Assembly (NCBI RefSeq): GCF_900459405.1
Contig: NZ_UHFN01000007.1
Location: 2,226,573 to 2,290,572 of the forward strand
Length of the DNA stretch: 64,000 nucleotides
DNA from: Streptococcus hyointestinalis
Lineage (GTDB): Bacteria; Bacillota; Bacilli; Lactobacillales; Streptococcaceae
Reading direction: 5' to 3'
The notes beneath the pieces are model-generated. The model had not been told where the DNA came from. It did no database searches and saw only the letters and a program-made list of their open reading frames with translations. A program made the position numbers and the translations under genes. Positions 6,454 to 16,327 of this stretch are shown one piece after another (positions within the stretch are counted from its first letter, which is position 1; each line of letters opens with the position of its first letter).

Positions 6454-8145
6454 ATGGATACTAAACAAACTGTCGCACAGAGCATTCATCAAGCCGTTCC
6501 TGATTTGACATTAGAACAAATCACTCAATTGTTAGAAACCCCTAAAAACGCTGAAATGGGTGACCTTGCCTTTCCTACCTTTTCACTAACCAAAGTATTG
6601 CGTAAAGCTCCACAAATGATTGCTAGTGAAATCGTTGAAAAACTAGACACCACTGGCTTTGAAAAGATTGAAGCGGTGGGACCTTACATTAACTTTTTCC
6701 TAGACAAAGCAAGTATATCTAGCCGTGTGCTGGGCGACGTCATCACAGCAGGTAACCACTATGCTGAGCAAGACCTAGGACACGGTCGCAATGTCGCTAT
6801 TGACATGTCAAGTCCTAACATCGCAAAACCTTTCTCTATCGGACACTTACGCTCAACCGTTATCGGAGACAGCCTTGCCTTAATCTTTGAAAAGCTTGGC
6901 TACAAAGCAGTGAAAATCAACCACCTTGGGGACTGGGGTAAACAGTTTGGGATGTTGATTGTCGCTTATCAAAAATGGGGCAGTGAAGAAGCCGTCAAAG
7001 CACATCCAATTGATGAACTCCTCAAACTCTACGTCCGTATCAATGCCGAAGCTGAAAACGACCCTAGCATTGATGAGGAAGCACGTACTTGGTTCCGCAA
7101 GCTAGAAGATGGCGACGAGGAAGCTACTCGCCTATGGCAATGGTTCCGTGATGAGAGTCTCGTTGAGTTTAGCCGTCTTTACGATGAGCTTGAAGTGTCC
7201 TTTGACAGCTACAACGGTGAAGCTTTCTACAACGACAAGATGGATGAGGTCGTTGACATCCTCACCCAAAAAGGACTTCTTGAAGAATCTCAAGGTGCAC
7301 AAGTCGTTAACCTTGAAAAATACGGTATCGAGCACCCTGCCCTCATCAAGAAATCAGACGGTGCTACACTCTACATCACTCGTGACCTTGCTGCTGCCCT
7401 TTACCGTAAACGTACCTATGACTTTGCAAAAGCTATCTATGTCGTCGGAAACGAGCAGTCTGCACACTTTAAACAACTAAAAGCCCTTCTCAAAGAGATG
7501 GACTACGAGTGGTCTGACGATGTCACACACGTGGCCTTTGGTTTGGTAACAAAAGACGGCAAAAAACTCTCTACTCGTAAAGGAAATGTCATCCTTCTTG
7601 AGCCTACCATCGCTGAAGCGGTTAGCCGTGCCAAAGCCCAAATCGAAGCGAAAAACCCAGATTTGCCGCATAAAGACGAAGTCGCACACGCCGTTGGTGT
7701 TGGTGCCATCAAGTTCTACGACCTTAAAACTGACCGCCTAAACGGCTACGACTTCAACCTTGAAGCTATGGTTTCCTTTGAAGGTGAAACAGGGCCTTAC
7801 GTGCAATACGCTCACGCACGTATCCAGTCTATCTTGAAAAAAGCCAACTTCACACCAGATCCAGAAGCTCACTACAGCTTAAATGACAGTGAAAGCTGGG
7901 AAATTATCAAGCTTCTTCAAGACTTCCCACGTATCATCGTTCGTAGTGCGGATAACTTTGAGCCTTCTATCATTGCAAAATTTGCGATTAGCTTAGCCCA
8001 AAGCTTCAACAAATACTATGCTCACACACGTATCTTAGATGATTCTCCAGAGCGTGACAGCCGCTTGGCTCTCAGCTACGCTACTGCTGTTGTCCTCAAA
8101 GAAGCGCTTCGCTTACTCGGTGTTCAAGCGCCCGATGAAATGTAA
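6454..8145 (+). CDS. argS: Arginyl-tRNA synthetase
   Basis: ArgS charges tRNA-Arg with arginine in the cytoplasm. The 563-residue class I enzyme has the N-terminal tRNA-recognition domain, the HIGH-type motif in the segment [10 protein letters not shown] (residues about 126-135), a KMSKS-like KKLSTRKG near residue 370, and a C-terminal helical anticodon domain. The ATG at 6454 lies 6 bp after AAGGAGA and matches the family N-terminus. The frame is open 40 codons further upstream, but that part has no ribosome site and crosses the promoter. The gene is monocistronic and ends at a terminator shared with the convergent yitT gene. Confidence 0.97.
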   Translation: MDTKQTVAQSIHQAVPDLTLEQITQLLETPKNAEMGDLAFPTFSLTKVLRKAPQMIASEIVEKLDTTGFEKIEAVGPYINFFLDKASISSRVLGDVITAGNHYAEQDLGHGRNVAIDMSSPNIAKPFSIGHLRSTVIGDSLALIFEKLGYKAVKINHLGDWGKQFGMLIVAYQKWGSEEAVKAHPIDELLKLYVRINAEAENDPSIDEEARTWFRKLEDGDEEATRLWQWFRDESLVEFSRLYDELEVSFDSYNGEAFYNDKMDEVVDILTQKGLLEESQGAQVVNLEKYGIEHPALIKKSDGATLYITRDLAAALYRKRTYDFAKAIYVVGNEQSAHFKQLKALLKEMDYEWSDDVTHVAFGLVTKDGKKLSTRKGNVILLEPTIAEAVSRAKAQIEAKNPDLPHKDEVAHAVGVGAIKFYDLKTDRLNGYDFNLEAMVSFEGETGPYVQYAHARIQSILKKANFTPDPEAHYSLNDSESWEIIKLLQDFPRIIVRSADNFEPSIIAKFAISLAQSFNKYYAHTRILDDSPERDSRLALSYATAVVLKEALRLLGVQAPDEM

Positions 8146-8154
8146 CAAACATAA

Positions 8155-8184
8155 AAAGAACAGACAAGTGTCTGTTCTTTTATT
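8155..8184. terminator. Bidirectional terminator between argS and yitT
   Basis: A 12-bp stem AAAGAACAGACA/TGTCTGTTCTTT has A and T tracts on both sides, so it works in both directions. Confidence 0.85.
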
Positions 8185-9052
8185 TATCATAGTTACGCCG
8201 TCTAATCTTAAAATCAGAGCTGATAACCTCATCAACGTCAATAATAGAAATAAAGGCATCTGGGTCTATCTTTGCCATCAATGCCTTGACATCACGCACC
8301 TCACTAGGATTGAGCACGACATATAGGACATCCATATCTGTTTTGGAGTAGGCGCCTTGTCCTTTTAAAAAGGTGACACCTCGATTGATTTCCTGCAAAA
8401 TCGCATCCGCCACTTGATGAGAACATCTCGTGACAATAATCATCCCCCGCACAGTGTAACCACCATTTTGCACAATCGTCAGCACTTGACTGTAAACAAA
8501 GCTAGCAATCAAGGTGTAGAGCATGTGCTGCAGGTCAATATAAGTTAGCGAAGCAATCAAGACCAAGGCATCAATAACCAACAAGGTCTGTCCCAGTTTA
8601 AAGCCAAGCTTTACCTCGAGGATACGCCCGATAATATCTGTCCCTCCAGTTGTAGCACCGTAGCGAAAGACAAGACCACTCCCAGCTCCTGCAATAAGAC
8701 CAGCTACCACTGATACCAACATCATATCGTCACGAAGAGGAAGCTCCATTGGTATTTGTTGCCACATCCACATAAAGAAAGACATCAAGATAGTCGCATA
8801 GAGCGTAAAGGCTAAAGAGCGCTTCCCTAAAATCTTAGCACCTAGGATAAACAATGGAATATTCAACAACAACGAGGTATAGGCAGGGTCAATACCGTAA
8901 AGCGAGTGAACAATCAAGGTCACCCCTGCAATGCCCCCTTCTGCCAAGTGATTACACATATTGAGCTTGATAAAACCAAAGGTATAAATGGCAATACCAG
9001 CTGTAACGACAACTAAACTTTTAACTAGTGCTAATTGTTCTCGCTTGATCAC
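8180..9052 (-). CDS. YitT-family membrane protein
   Basis: The product has 290 residues with about five to six transmembrane segments (DUF161 region), then a C-terminal cytoplasmic DUF2179 domain from about residue 220. The segment GGTDIIGRILEVK is typical of the family. The transported substrate is unknown. It starts with GTG after GGAGGTGA and lies 25 bp behind a second yitT gene, with which it shares an operon that begins at aspS. Its stop overlaps the terminator stem shared with argS. Confidence 0.85.
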   Translation of the reverse strand: MIKREQLALVKSLVVVTAGIAIYTFGFIKLNMCNHLAEGGIAGVTLIVHSLYGIDPAYTSLLLNIPLFILGAKILGKRSLAFTLYATILMSFFMWMWQQIPMELPLRDDMMLVSVVAGLIAGAGSGLVFRYGATTGGTDIIGRILEVKLGFKLGQTLLVIDALVLIASLTYIDLQHMLYTLIASFVYSQVLTIVQNGGYTVRGMIIVTRCSHQVADAILQEINRGVTFLKGQGAYSKTDMDVLYVVLNPSEVRDVKALMAKIDPDAFISIIDVDEVISSDFKIRRRNYDK

Positions 9053-9077
9053 TCAGCTCACCTCCTTACAAGAACAA

Positions 9078-10022
9078 CTAATCGTCATCCACAAATCGTC
9101 CAATGATATGAACATTTTCAGCCACCGAGATAAAGGCACTCGGATCTGTTTTTTTCATTAGGTGTTTAAACTCACCGTATTCTTCACGTGTGATAATGGT
9201 TAAAAGCACCGATTTTTTCTCATGGTTATAAGTTCCTTCAGCGTCATTGATACAGGTCACGCCACGGTGCAGGCGTTTATGAATCTTATGGATGACTTTT
9301 TCAGGATGACTGGTAACAATCATAGCTTGCATTTTCTTTTGCTTAGTAAAGATAGCGTCTGTCACTCGACTGGAGACAAAGATAGTCACCATAGAGTAGA
9401 GAGCATACTTCCAGCCAAACAAAATCCCTGCAAAAATCATGATTATCCCATTGACCATGAGCGAAATCCGCCCAACATCACGTCCTGTTTTCTTGCGAAT
9501 AGCAAGACTGACAATATCTGTCCCACCGCTTGAAATACGAGACTTCAATCCATAACCAATCCCAACTCCCATAACAAGCCCACCAAAAATAGCATTGATG
9601 AGAGGGTCGGTGGTAAGAGTCACCTGCGGGATAAACTGGATAAAAAGTGAGCTCACTGTTACCGTGATAAAGGTAAACACCGTAAACTTATGCCCAATTT
9701 GATACCAAGCTAAAAGCAATAAGGGCAGATTGATAGCGTAAAAGGCAACCGCAATCGGTAGTTCAAAGCCCAAGAAGCGCTCACTCACAGCCGAGATGAC
9801 CTGCGCTAGACCTGTTGCTCCGCTTGAGTAGACATGCCCCGGCTGAAAGAAGAAATTGACCGCTATACTTGAGAGAAGACCATAGAGAAGGGACGCTGAA
9901 ATTTTTTCAGCGTATTTCTCTCTTGAGATACTCTGTAGGGTGTGGAAAAGACCAGCTTTCTTTGCGAGATTGCTAATTTCATACTTGAGTCTTTTCAAAG
10001 GGGTAGCTTTTTTTCTTGGCAT
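9078..10022 (-). CDS. YitT-family membrane protein
   Basis: This is a 314-residue paralogue of the following gene, with a longer basic cytoplasmic N-terminus (PRKKATPLKRLKYEI). The transmembrane DUF161 region has SSGGTDIVSLAIRKK, and the C-terminal DUF2179 domain reads SAFISVAENVHIIG. It lies 16 bp after the aspS stop and 25 bp before the second yitT, so the three genes are probably co-transcribed. The pair may act as a heteromer, but that is inference. Confidence 0.85.
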   Translation of the reverse strand: MPRKKATPLKRLKYEISNLAKKAGLFHTLQSISREKYAEKISASLLYGLLSSIAVNFFFQPGHVYSSGATGLAQVISAVSERFLGFELPIAVAFYAINLPLLLLAWYQIGHKFTVFTFITVTVSSLFIQFIPQVTLTTDPLINAIFGGLVMGVGIGYGLKSRISSGGTDIVSLAIRKKTGRDVGRISLMVNGIIMIFAGILFGWKYALYSMVTIFVSSRVTDAIFTKQKKMQAMIVTSHPEKVIHKIHKRLHRGVTCINDAEGTYNHEKKSVLLTIITREEYGEFKHLMKKTDPSAFISVAENVHIIGRFVDDD

Positions 10023-10038
10023 AACTTTTCTTTTTATT

Positions 10039-11790
10039 TTAGTCTAAATTCTCTGATGTTGTAATGGCTAGTTCGTCCAGTTGTTTCTTAGAAACAAGGC
10101 TAGGTGCTTGTGTCATCGGGTCACTTGCCTTGTTGTTTTTAGGAAAGGCGATGACTTCACGGATATTGTCCTTACCTGCTAGTAGCATAACAAAGCGGTC
10201 AAGCCCGATAGCGAGTCCACCATGTGGTGGGAAACCATAGTCCATAGCTTCTAGCAAGAAACCAAACTGTTCATTAGCATCTTCTTCTGAGAAACCAAGC
10301 GCTTTAAACATGCTCTCTTGCATGTCCTTATGGTTGATACGCAGGCTACCACCACCAAGCTCGTAACCATTTAGGACAATGTCATAAGCAACTGCACGTA
10401 CTTTTGAGAGGTCACCTTCAAGCTCATGAGCAGTATCTTCTTGTGGCAATGTAAAAGGATGGTGTGCGCTCATATAGCGTCCTTCCTCCTCAGACCACTC
10501 AAACATTGGCCAGTCAACCACCCAGAGGAAGTTAAACTGTGACGTGTCAATCATGTCAAGCTCTTTAGCGATACGAGTACGCAAAGCACCGAGCGTGTTG
10601 TTGGCAACCTCTAGACTATCTGCCACAAATAGCACCAAGTCCCCGTTTACTAGCTGTAAACGTTCTGTCAACTGCTCTTCGATACTTGTCAAGAACTTAG
10701 CTACAGGACCAGTAATGGCACTATCAACATACTTAATCCAAGCAAGCCCCTTAGCACCAAATTGCTTAGCCACTTCTGTCATCTTGTCAATGTCTTTACG
10801 TGAGTAGCTATCCGCCCCACCTTTGACAACGATTGCCTTAACAACTGGCGCTTGTGAAAAGACCTTAAAGTCAATACCTTTGACAGTTTCTGTAATGTCT
10901 TGAAGTAGCATATCAAAGCGTGTATCTGGCTTATCAGAACCGTAGTTGTTCATCGCATCGTCATAAGCCATACGTGGGAATGGCAGAGTGACTTCAATCC
11001 CTTTGGTGTCTTTCATGACACGAGCAATCATGCCTTCAGTAATGTCTTGGATATCTTGGTCAGATAAAAAGCTAGTCTCTAAGTCGACCTGTGTAAACTC
11101 AGGTTGACGATCTCCACGCAAATCCTCATCACGGAAACATTTGACGATTTGATAATAGCGGTCAAAACCAGCATTCATCAAAAGCTGTTTAGTGATTTGT
11201 GGACTTTGAGGAAGAGCGTAAAAATGCCCTTGACTCACACGACTTGGCACCAGATAATCACGAGCACCTTCTGGCGTTGACTTAGCGAGCATAGGTGTTT
11301 CCACATCGATAAAGTCTAGCTCATCCAAGTAGTTGCGAATAGAATGCGTCACCTTAGCACGCAGTTTAAAGTTTTCAAGCATCTCTGGACGACGAAGGTC
11401 GAGGTAGCGGTAACGCAAGCGTGTTTCATCATTTGCTTCAATGCCGTCTTTAATCTCAAATGGCGTTGTTTTAGCCGTGTTTAAAATCGCTAAGTCCTCA
11501 ACTTGCAACTCCACACTTCCTGTTGCCACCTTATCATTTGCTTCCTCACGAGCGACAACGACACCAGTCACCTCGATGACAAACTCACTTCTTAGCTTTT
11601 CAGCGGTTTCCATCATGCTAGCGTCCACTTTTTCAGGATTGATGACAAGCTGCATGATTCCTTCACGGTCACGAAGATCGATAAAAATAAGACCTCCAAG
11701 GTCACGACGACGTCCAACCCAGCCTTTTAGCGTCAAGGTTTGTCCGATATGCTCCTTGCGGACACTACCCGCATACATACTTCTTTTCAT
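10039..11790 (-). CDS. aspS: Aspartyl-tRNA synthetase
   Basis: AspS attaches aspartate to tRNA-Asp. The 583-residue class IIb enzyme has an N-terminal OB-fold anticodon domain (residues about 1-105), catalytic motifs 1 and 2 (the latter with [16 protein letters not shown]), the bacterial insertion domain, and motif 3 in [13 protein letters not shown] near residue 540. The ATG at 11790 gives the family-typical MKRSMYAG start. A GTG six codons upstream (11808) has the better ribosome site (GGAAAGGAAG), so the true start may be there. It heads the aspS-yitT-yitT operon. Confidence 0.96.
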   Translation of the reverse strand: MKRSMYAGSVRKEHIGQTLTLKGWVGRRRDLGGLIFIDLRDREGIMQLVINPEKVDASMMETAEKLRSEFVIEVTGVVVAREEANDKVATGSVELQVEDLAILNTAKTTPFEIKDGIEANDETRLRYRYLDLRRPEMLENFKLRAKVTHSIRNYLDELDFIDVETPMLAKSTPEGARDYLVPSRVSQGHFYALPQSPQITKQLLMNAGFDRYYQIVKCFRDEDLRGDRQPEFTQVDLETSFLSDQDIQDITEGMIARVMKDTKGIEVTLPFPRMAYDDAMNNYGSDKPDTRFDMLLQDITETVKGIDFKVFSQAPVVKAIVVKGGADSYSRKDIDKMTEVAKQFGAKGLAWIKYVDSAITGPVAKFLTSIEEQLTERLQLVNGDLVLFVADSLEVANNTLGALRTRIAKELDMIDTSQFNFLWVVDWPMFEWSEEEGRYMSAHHPFTLPQEDTAHELEGDLSKVRAVAYDIVLNGYELGGGSLRINHKDMQESMFKALGFSEEDANEQFGFLLEAMDYGFPPHGGLAIGLDRFVMLLAGKDNIREVIAFPKNNKASDPMTQAPSLVSKKQLDELAITTSENLD

Positions 11791-11871
11791 AGTAATACCA
11801 AGATACACCAGTGTATCTGCTTCCTTTCCTGCTTAAAATCAATTCATCTCACCTATTATAACAAAAAGACA

Positions 11872-11900
11872 GCAAAAACCCCACCCATTGGGCAGAGTTT
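11872..11900 (-). terminator. Terminator of the LytTR/DUF3021 pair
   Basis: On the minus strand CTCTGCCCA pairs with TGGGTGGGG through G-U pairs and is followed by TTTTT. It lies directly after the DUF3021 gene. Confidence 0.65.
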
Positions 11901-11903
11901 TTT

Positions 11904-12365
11904 CTATTTGTCTTTGGAATGCTTTAGCTGCCCATCAACTTCTCGGATGACCCGCTTCATCTCCTGTAGCGAAAACCAGTAAATGATGGCGTAAATGATA
12001 CTAAAGACTATGACAAACAAAAGTGCATTTGCTACATTTGGATTGTACCAACCTGCTAAAAAGCCAATGCCAAAGAGACCTATAAGCATGGCTACAAAAT
12101 GGCAAATGGTCATGCGCAAAAGACTCCATTCTTGTTGGAAAAACCACGTGCCGAGAGAAAAGAGACAACCAATCAAAAACCATAAACCTGCACAAACCGC
12201 CATGGTTTGCACGTTGGTCAGATGTTGACCATACCAAACACCCATGATTGAGTAGGGGTTTAGGGGACTGTAAACCTCTGAAAACAAAGCAGAAAACACC
12301 AGTGAACACACAAGACCAATACTCAAGCCTTGACAACCTGCAACAAATAAATCCTTAACTTTCAT
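11904..12365 (-). CDS. DUF3021-family membrane protein
   Basis: This 153-residue protein has four hydrophobic segments (for example LSIGLVCSLVFSALF and ALLFVIVFSIIYAIIYWF) and a charged C-terminal tail. Members are usually encoded next to a LytTR-type DNA-binding protein, and here it starts 1 bp after one. Family knowledge from streptococci: the membrane partner restrains or informs the LytTR regulator. That role is inferred from context. Confidence 0.8.
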   Translation of the reverse strand: MKVKDLFVAGCQGLSIGLVCSLVFSALFSEVYSPLNPYSIMGVWYGQHLTNVQTMAVCAGLWFLIGCLFSLGTWFFQQEWSLLRMTICHFVAMLIGLFGIGFLAGWYNPNVANALLFVIVFSIIYAIIYWFSLQEMKRVIREVDGQLKHSKDK

Positions 12366-12366
12366 C

Positions 12367-12798
12367 TTACAACGCCTCCTTTAAAATCTTGAGATAGCGA
12401 CGTGAGGAATAGCTCGTCCTCTCTCCAACCAAACGCAACTCCACCAAACCAGTCTTGGTTATCTTGACACGCTGGACATGTCTGCGATTGATAAGCTCTG
12501 ACTGTGATATTTGGATGAAGTCAGCACTCAAGATCCTCTTCATGTCTCTGAGCGCTTGATGGGACTCAAAGTAGCCATCTAGCGTATCAATGATGAGTTT
12601 ACGGTTCTCACGATAAATCCGAACGACAGCTTTTTGCTGCACCTTGTACTGCTCTCTTTTCTTTTTGACTGATAACAACTGCGGTGTTAACAACTCTTTG
12701 ATACTCTTTTGAAGCGTCTCTACTTCTTCATCCAACTGATGAGCATAGATGACGACTTCTTCTTTTTCCTGCTTTGCAATCGCTGCTTTAACCTCCAT
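12367..12798 (-). CDS. LytTR-family DNA-binding regulator
   Basis: The product has 143 residues. The N-terminal half is coiled and charged, and the C-terminal half (about 60-140) is a LytTR domain (LIIDTLDGYFESHQALRDMK, then FIQISQSELINRRHVQRV). It lacks a receiver domain, so it is not a standard response regulator. It pairs with the downstream membrane DUF3021 gene, forming a LytTR regulatory-system type unit that often autoregulates. The ribosome site AAAGGAGG is strong. No cognate repeat pair was identified with confidence in the 120 bp upstream. Confidence 0.85.
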   Translation of the reverse strand: MEVKAAIAKQEKEEVVIYAHQLDEEVETLQKSIKELLTPQLLSVKKKREQYKVQQKAVVRIYRENRKLIIDTLDGYFESHQALRDMKRILSADFIQISQSELINRRHVQRVKITKTGLVELRLVGERTSYSSRRYLKILKEAL

Positions 12799-12893
12799 GG
12801 CTAAACCTCCTTTACACTTTTATTAAAACACAAGTTGAGCTGCTTGACTAGGCTTTTGGTCTATGTGGTTTATCTCCCTGTCTAAACGGCAAA

Positions 12894-12916
12894 AAACAGT
12901 CTCATATGAGACTGTC
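12894..12916 (-). terminator. hisS terminator
   Basis: The palindrome ACAGTCTC/GAGACTGT (12897-12915) is followed by six T residues on the minus strand. It ends the hisS transcript. Confidence 0.8.
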
Positions 12917-12918
12917 TT

Positions 12919-14199
12919 TTAGAAATTCAGTTGTTTTAAGATATTTTCAAAGTCTGTTTTTATCGCCTCTAAGCTCACCTTGACTTCTTCACGTGTGTGA
13001 TTGTTTTTGACGCTGACTTGCTGGCTTTCAAGTTCGCTTGAGCCAAGTGTGATAACCGTTTTTGCATTAAAGCTATCGGCTGCCTTGAACTGCGCTTTTA
13101 GTTTACGCCCTAGATAATCACGCTCAGCGCTAAAGCCTTGCTGACGAAGCGCTTGAACTAACTGAAGCGCTGCGCTATTGACCTCATCCCCTAAAACAGC
13201 GATATAGGCGTCTAGCGGCTCACAAGAAGGCAAAGTAGCGCCCTGCTTTTCAAGAACTAGAAGCAAGCGCTCAATACCAAGACCAAAGCCAAAACCAGGG
13301 GTAGCAGGTCCATTAAAATACTCGACCAAACCATCATAGCGCCCACCAGCACAGATAGTCAACTCAGAGCCACCAACAGTCGCCATGAACTCAAAAATCG
13401 TGTGGTTATAATAATCCAAACCACGCACCATGTTGGTATCAATGACATAAGGAATGTCTAGCGTCTCTAACATATCACGCACCGCATCAAAGTGCGCTTG
13501 ACTCTCCTCGTCCAAGTAATCAAGAATTGACGGCGCATGCTCAACGGCTGCCTTATCCTCTTTTTCCTTAGAATCTAGCACACGTAGCGGATTTTCCTCC
13601 AAACGACGCTGGCTATCCTTAGACAAACTGTCACGAAGCGGTGTCAAATAATCAATTAAAGCTTGTCTATAGGCAAGACGACTCTGTGTATTCCCAAGGC
13701 TGTTAAGGTGCAGGGTCACATCTTTGATACCGAGATTATCAAAGAGCTGATAAGCCATAGCGATAGTCTCAACATCTGTAGCTGGATTGGAAGAGCCAAA
13801 GCACTCCACCCCAATCTGGTGAAACTCACGCAAACGCCCTGCTTGAGGACGCTCATAGCGAAACATTGAGCCCATATAATACAGCTTGACAGGCTTTTGC
13901 ACCTCTGGCGCAAAGAGTTTGTTTTCGACATAAGAACGCACCACAGGCGCTGTTCCTTCTGGGCGAAGGGTGATATGACGATCGCCCTTATCGTAAAAAT
14001 CGTACATCTCCTTGGTAACGATATCTGTTGTGTCGCCAACAGAGCGGCTGATAACCTCATAGTGCTCAAACATTGGCGTTCTAATTTCAGCATAGCGGTA
14101 GTTGGCAAAGGTCTTGCGTGCTACATCTTCTACGTATTGCCATTTGAGTGTATCTTGTGGCAATAAATCCTGTGTCCCTTTAGGCTTTTGTAACTTCAT
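12919..14199 (-). CDS. hisS: Histidyl-tRNA synthetase
   Basis: HisS charges tRNA-His. The class II enzyme has 426 residues. Motif 2 contains [17 protein letters not shown], the histidine-specific segment is [14 protein letters not shown], motif 3 is [12 protein letters not shown], and the C-terminal anticodon domain begins near residue 330. The ATG at 14199 gives the usual [11 protein letters not shown] start, but a GTG two codons earlier is better spaced from AAGGA. In related streptococci hisS diverges directly from rpmF. Here an SMR gene and about 4 kb of insertion sequences lie between them. Confidence 0.96.
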   Translation of the reverse strand: MKLQKPKGTQDLLPQDTLKWQYVEDVARKTFANYRYAEIRTPMFEHYEVISRSVGDTTDIVTKEMYDFYDKGDRHITLRPEGTAPVVRSYVENKLFAPEVQKPVKLYYMGSMFRYERPQAGRLREFHQIGVECFGSSNPATDVETIAMAYQLFDNLGIKDVTLHLNSLGNTQSRLAYRQALIDYLTPLRDSLSKDSQRRLEENPLRVLDSKEKEDKAAVEHAPSILDYLDEESQAHFDAVRDMLETLDIPYVIDTNMVRGLDYYNHTIFEFMATVGGSELTICAGGRYDGLVEYFNGPATPGFGFGLGIERLLLVLEKQGATLPSCEPLDAYIAVLGDEVNSAALQLVQALRQQGFSAERDYLGRKLKAQFKAADSFNAKTVITLGSSELESQQVSVKNNHTREEVKVSLEAIKTDFENILKQLNF

Positions 14200-14335
14200 A
14201 ATCACTCTAGAGTGTCCTTAAAACAAGCAGCCAGCCCAGACACTCTCATCCTTTCTCTAACTGATAAACGTACCTTATTTTACCATATTTTAGGTGTTTA
14301 TAAAAGGATACAGAGCTAAGTTTCACATGAAACGC

Positions 14336-14656
14336 TCAGTGCCCTGAGGTGACTTTGAGTCCAATGATACCAATCAAAAGCAAGAGTGCAAAGAAGAGAC
14401 GGGCTGCATTTGCAGGTTCTTTAAACATCACAATACCCACAATCACAGCTCCAAGAGCGCCAATGCCTGTCCATATAGCATAAGCCGTTCCAAGCGGCAG
14501 CTCCTTTGTCGCTAAGGAAAGAAAATAAAAACTCACAAGCATGCCAACAATAGTCAAAATCGTGAATTTTAAAACAGAAAAACCTTCTGACAACTTCATA
14601 CAAGTTGACCAGAAAACCTCTGCCATACCCGCTAAGATTAAATAAAACCATACCAT
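14336..14656 (-). CDS. SMR-family exporter, SugE/Gdx-like
   Basis: This 106-residue protein has four transmembrane helices. The membrane glutamate sits in LAGMAEVFWS (residue 13), and the segment GTAYAIWTGIGALG has the tryptophan and glycine pattern of the Gdx (guanidinium exporter) branch rather than the broad QacC/EmrE branch. Small multidrug resistance proteins work as antiparallel dimers exchanging protons for cations. It is leftward like hisS but has its own upstream signals. A guanidinium substrate is an inference from the motif; no guanidine riboswitch was recognised upstream. Confidence 0.8.
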   Translation of the reverse strand: MVWFYLILAGMAEVFWSTCMKLSEGFSVLKFTILTIVGMLVSFYFLSLATKELPLGTAYAIWTGIGALGAVIVGIVMFKEPANAARLFFALLLLIGIIGLKVTSGH

Positions 14657-14678
14657 AACATCTACCTTATATTTATAT

Positions 14679-14702
14679 TAGCGGGTAGCTCCCGCTAGTA
14701 TA
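14679..14702 (-). promoter_or_regulatory. Palindrome beside the -10 of the SMR gene
   Basis: On the minus strand TATACT (14697-14702) is followed at once by the palindrome TAGCGGG-AGCTA-CCCGCTA. The position at the start of the transcript suits a repressor operator or a 5' hairpin. No good -35 is visible, and the nearby IS110 may have replaced upstream DNA. Confidence 0.35.
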
Positions 14703-14749
14703 AACCCTTTCTTTAATTATTTTTTAGATTTGTTTTATACTTAGTTCAG

Positions 14750-14883
14750 CGCTGTGGATTAGTATCTTCCACCAATCGCTTTGACGATTTCTAGGAGGCT
14801 CTAACCACAGCTCTTTGTTTAATTGGTAATGAGAATGATAACGCCCAGACGTTTTATCTCGTGTAAGGATACAAGACAAAGAG
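14750..14883 (+). ncRNA. Probable IS110 bridge (guide) RNA
   Basis: Two consecutive long-range stems precede the transposase. The first pairs GCTGTGGATTAG (14751-14762) with CTAACCACAGC (14801-14811) and encloses a small stem AATCG/CGATT. The second pairs CTCTTTGT (14811-14818) with ACAAAGAG (14876-14883). Two internal loops just upstream of an IS110 recombinase are the expected form of a bridge RNA, whose loops base-pair with target and donor DNA. The assignment is by structure and position, not homology. Confidence 0.55.
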
Positions 14884-14934
14884 TGCGTGGAACGAACAAC
14901 AGTCGCTAATAATCTCGAAAGGAACCAGAAACTT

Positions 14935-16092
14935 ATGTTTTATGTTGGTATTGATATTGCCAAAAACAAACACGATTTAGCCTGTATCAACGAAACTGGA
15001 GAAACAGTGATAACCAACTTCAGATTTGCCAATTCTTGTCAAGGTTTTCATCAGCTGAAACTAAAGCTAGAACAGCTATCTCCTATCACACAAGATGTCC
15101 AGATAGCACTTGAAAGAACAGGACACTATAACTACAATATAGTGACCTTTTTAAGAGACTTAGGCTACAATGTATTTGCCTACAATCCGCTCATTATCAA
15201 AGAATTTGCTAAATCACAATCGCTTAGAAAAACTAAAACTGATAGGAAAGATGCCCTTTTAATTGCTCGTAAGCTACGCTCTGACGTAACCCCTGAACGT
15301 TATCAAACAGATAGGGTATTAGACGAGTTAAAAGAGCTGACACGTTATCAAAATCGCCTAATTCAATCACGATCTAGATGCAAGAATTTATACATCAGAT
15401 TACTTGATATTATCTTCCCTGAACTCCACAGAATCGTTAATAATCTCTATAATCAGTTTATCTATGACTTACTAACAAACTATCCTTCTCCACAAAGAAT
15501 AGCTCGTGCTCGGTTCTCATCATTGCTTAAAATTAAGCGACTAACCGCTGATAAGGCGCATCAGATACAAGAAACAGCCAAACAGACTATTGGTAATGCT
15601 TCACCTGTTTTATCCTTGGAGTTAGTTCAATTAATTGAAAGCATTAAACACTACGATAAGCAAATTAACCAAGTCCAAGAGGAAATTAACCTCTTGATGA
15701 TTGAGTTGAACTCTCCTATTACTTCTATTCCTGGAATTGGAAGTCGTCTTGGTGCTATTATTCTAGCTGAAATTAAGAATATTCATAATTTCAAGAATCC
15801 AAATCAGCTCCAGGCCTTTGCAGGATTAGACCCTGCCATTTACCAATCAGGACAGATGGATAATACCGGTCATATGGTAAAACGAGGCTCCTCTTATCTA
15901 AGGTACGCTCTAATACAGGCTGCTAAGCTTATAGCCATTTATTCCCCACATTTTAAAGCCTATTTAAGACTAAAAATCAGTCAAGGAAAGCATTACAATG
16001 TAGCTGTGACACATGTTGCTAAAAAGCTCATTCGTGTAATTTATCATCTTCTTAAAACCAATCAACTGTTTGATGAAGCTAAGCTAAGGTAA
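14935..16092 (+). CDS. IS110-family transposase (DEDD recombinase)
   Basis: The product has 385 residues from the ATG at 14935, which follows AAAGGA. An N-terminal RuvC-like domain begins FYVGIDIAKNKHDLACI with the first catalytic aspartate, and KTDRKDALLIARKL carries another acidic site. The C-terminal transposase domain has the segment SIPGIGSRLGAIILAE and a serine-bearing region near LQAFAGLDPAIYQSG. The gene is intact with no frameshift, so the element may be active. Together with the upstream structured RNA it would form the RNA-guided recombinase described for this family. Confidence 0.9.
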   Translation: MFYVGIDIAKNKHDLACINETGETVITNFRFANSCQGFHQLKLKLEQLSPITQDVQIALERTGHYNYNIVTFLRDLGYNVFAYNPLIIKEFAKSQSLRKTKTDRKDALLIARKLRSDVTPERYQTDRVLDELKELTRYQNRLIQSRSRCKNLYIRLLDIIFPELHRIVNNLYNQFIYDLLTNYPSPQRIARARFSSLLKIKRLTADKAHQIQETAKQTIGNASPVLSLELVQLIESIKHYDKQINQVQEEINLLMIELNSPITSIPGIGSRLGAIILAEIKNIHNFKNPNQLQAFAGLDPAIYQSGQMDNTGHMVKRGSSYLRYALIQAAKLIAIYSPHFKAYLRLKISQGKHYNVAVTHVAKKLIRVIYHLLKTNQLFDEAKLR

Positions 16093-16236
16093 AACTATAA
16101 AGTCATGAATCATTTTAAAAACTTGCTTTTAGCAGGTCTTTTTCACATGCAATCAATTTTCTAAATAGCTTTTAAAAATAGTTAATATTTTTAAAAATTA
16201 TTCTTGACTTTCTATATAGAATGCCTCCAAAATAAT

Positions 16237-16321
16237 AAAAAAGCACCTACACAAAACATCTCTAAAAGCCTACGGACGTTTTGTCTAAGCGCTTTTTGGT
16301 AACCCGGCAGCTACCAAAATC
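16237..16321 (-). ncRNA. Leader RNA or small RNA ending in a strong terminator
   Basis: A leftward transcript would start near 16321. It has a first stem TTTTGGTA/TACCAAAA with the loop GCTGCCGGGT. A second 16-bp stem follows with one mismatch (16242-16257 with 16278-16293), and then TTTTTT. Directly downstream lies a ribosome-site-like GGAGG (16224-16228) with no start codon at a usable distance. The layout suits a cis-acting leader whose gene was displaced by IS110, or a free small RNA. No known riboswitch family was recognised. Confidence 0.5.
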
Positions 16322-16327
16322 AAATCC

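Larger units (their letters stand above)
14745..16150 (+). mobile_element. IS110-family insertion sequence (ends approximate)
   Basis: The element has one transposase gene with a structured non-coding left end. IS110 elements lack terminal inverted repeats, so the limits cannot be read directly. The left limit is set by the start of the RNA structure and the right limit by a hairpin at about 16119-16145. It sits between the SMR gene and an orphan leader RNA. Confidence 0.6.

Noticed and set aside
14319..14334. parS site near the hisS-SMR junction
   Set aside because: AGTTTCACATGAAACG matches only 13 of 16 bases and loses the central CG, so it is probably chance.
14657..14760. Guanidine riboswitch upstream of the SMR gene
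   Set aside because: The sequence lacks the conserved ACGR-loop pairs of guanidine-II and the conserved blocks of guanidine-I and -III; only a short palindrome is present.
16237..16321. T-box leader for hisS
   Set aside because: The RNA is far too short and has no GGTGG/TGGNACC T-box core or stem I features, unlike the clear trpS T-box.
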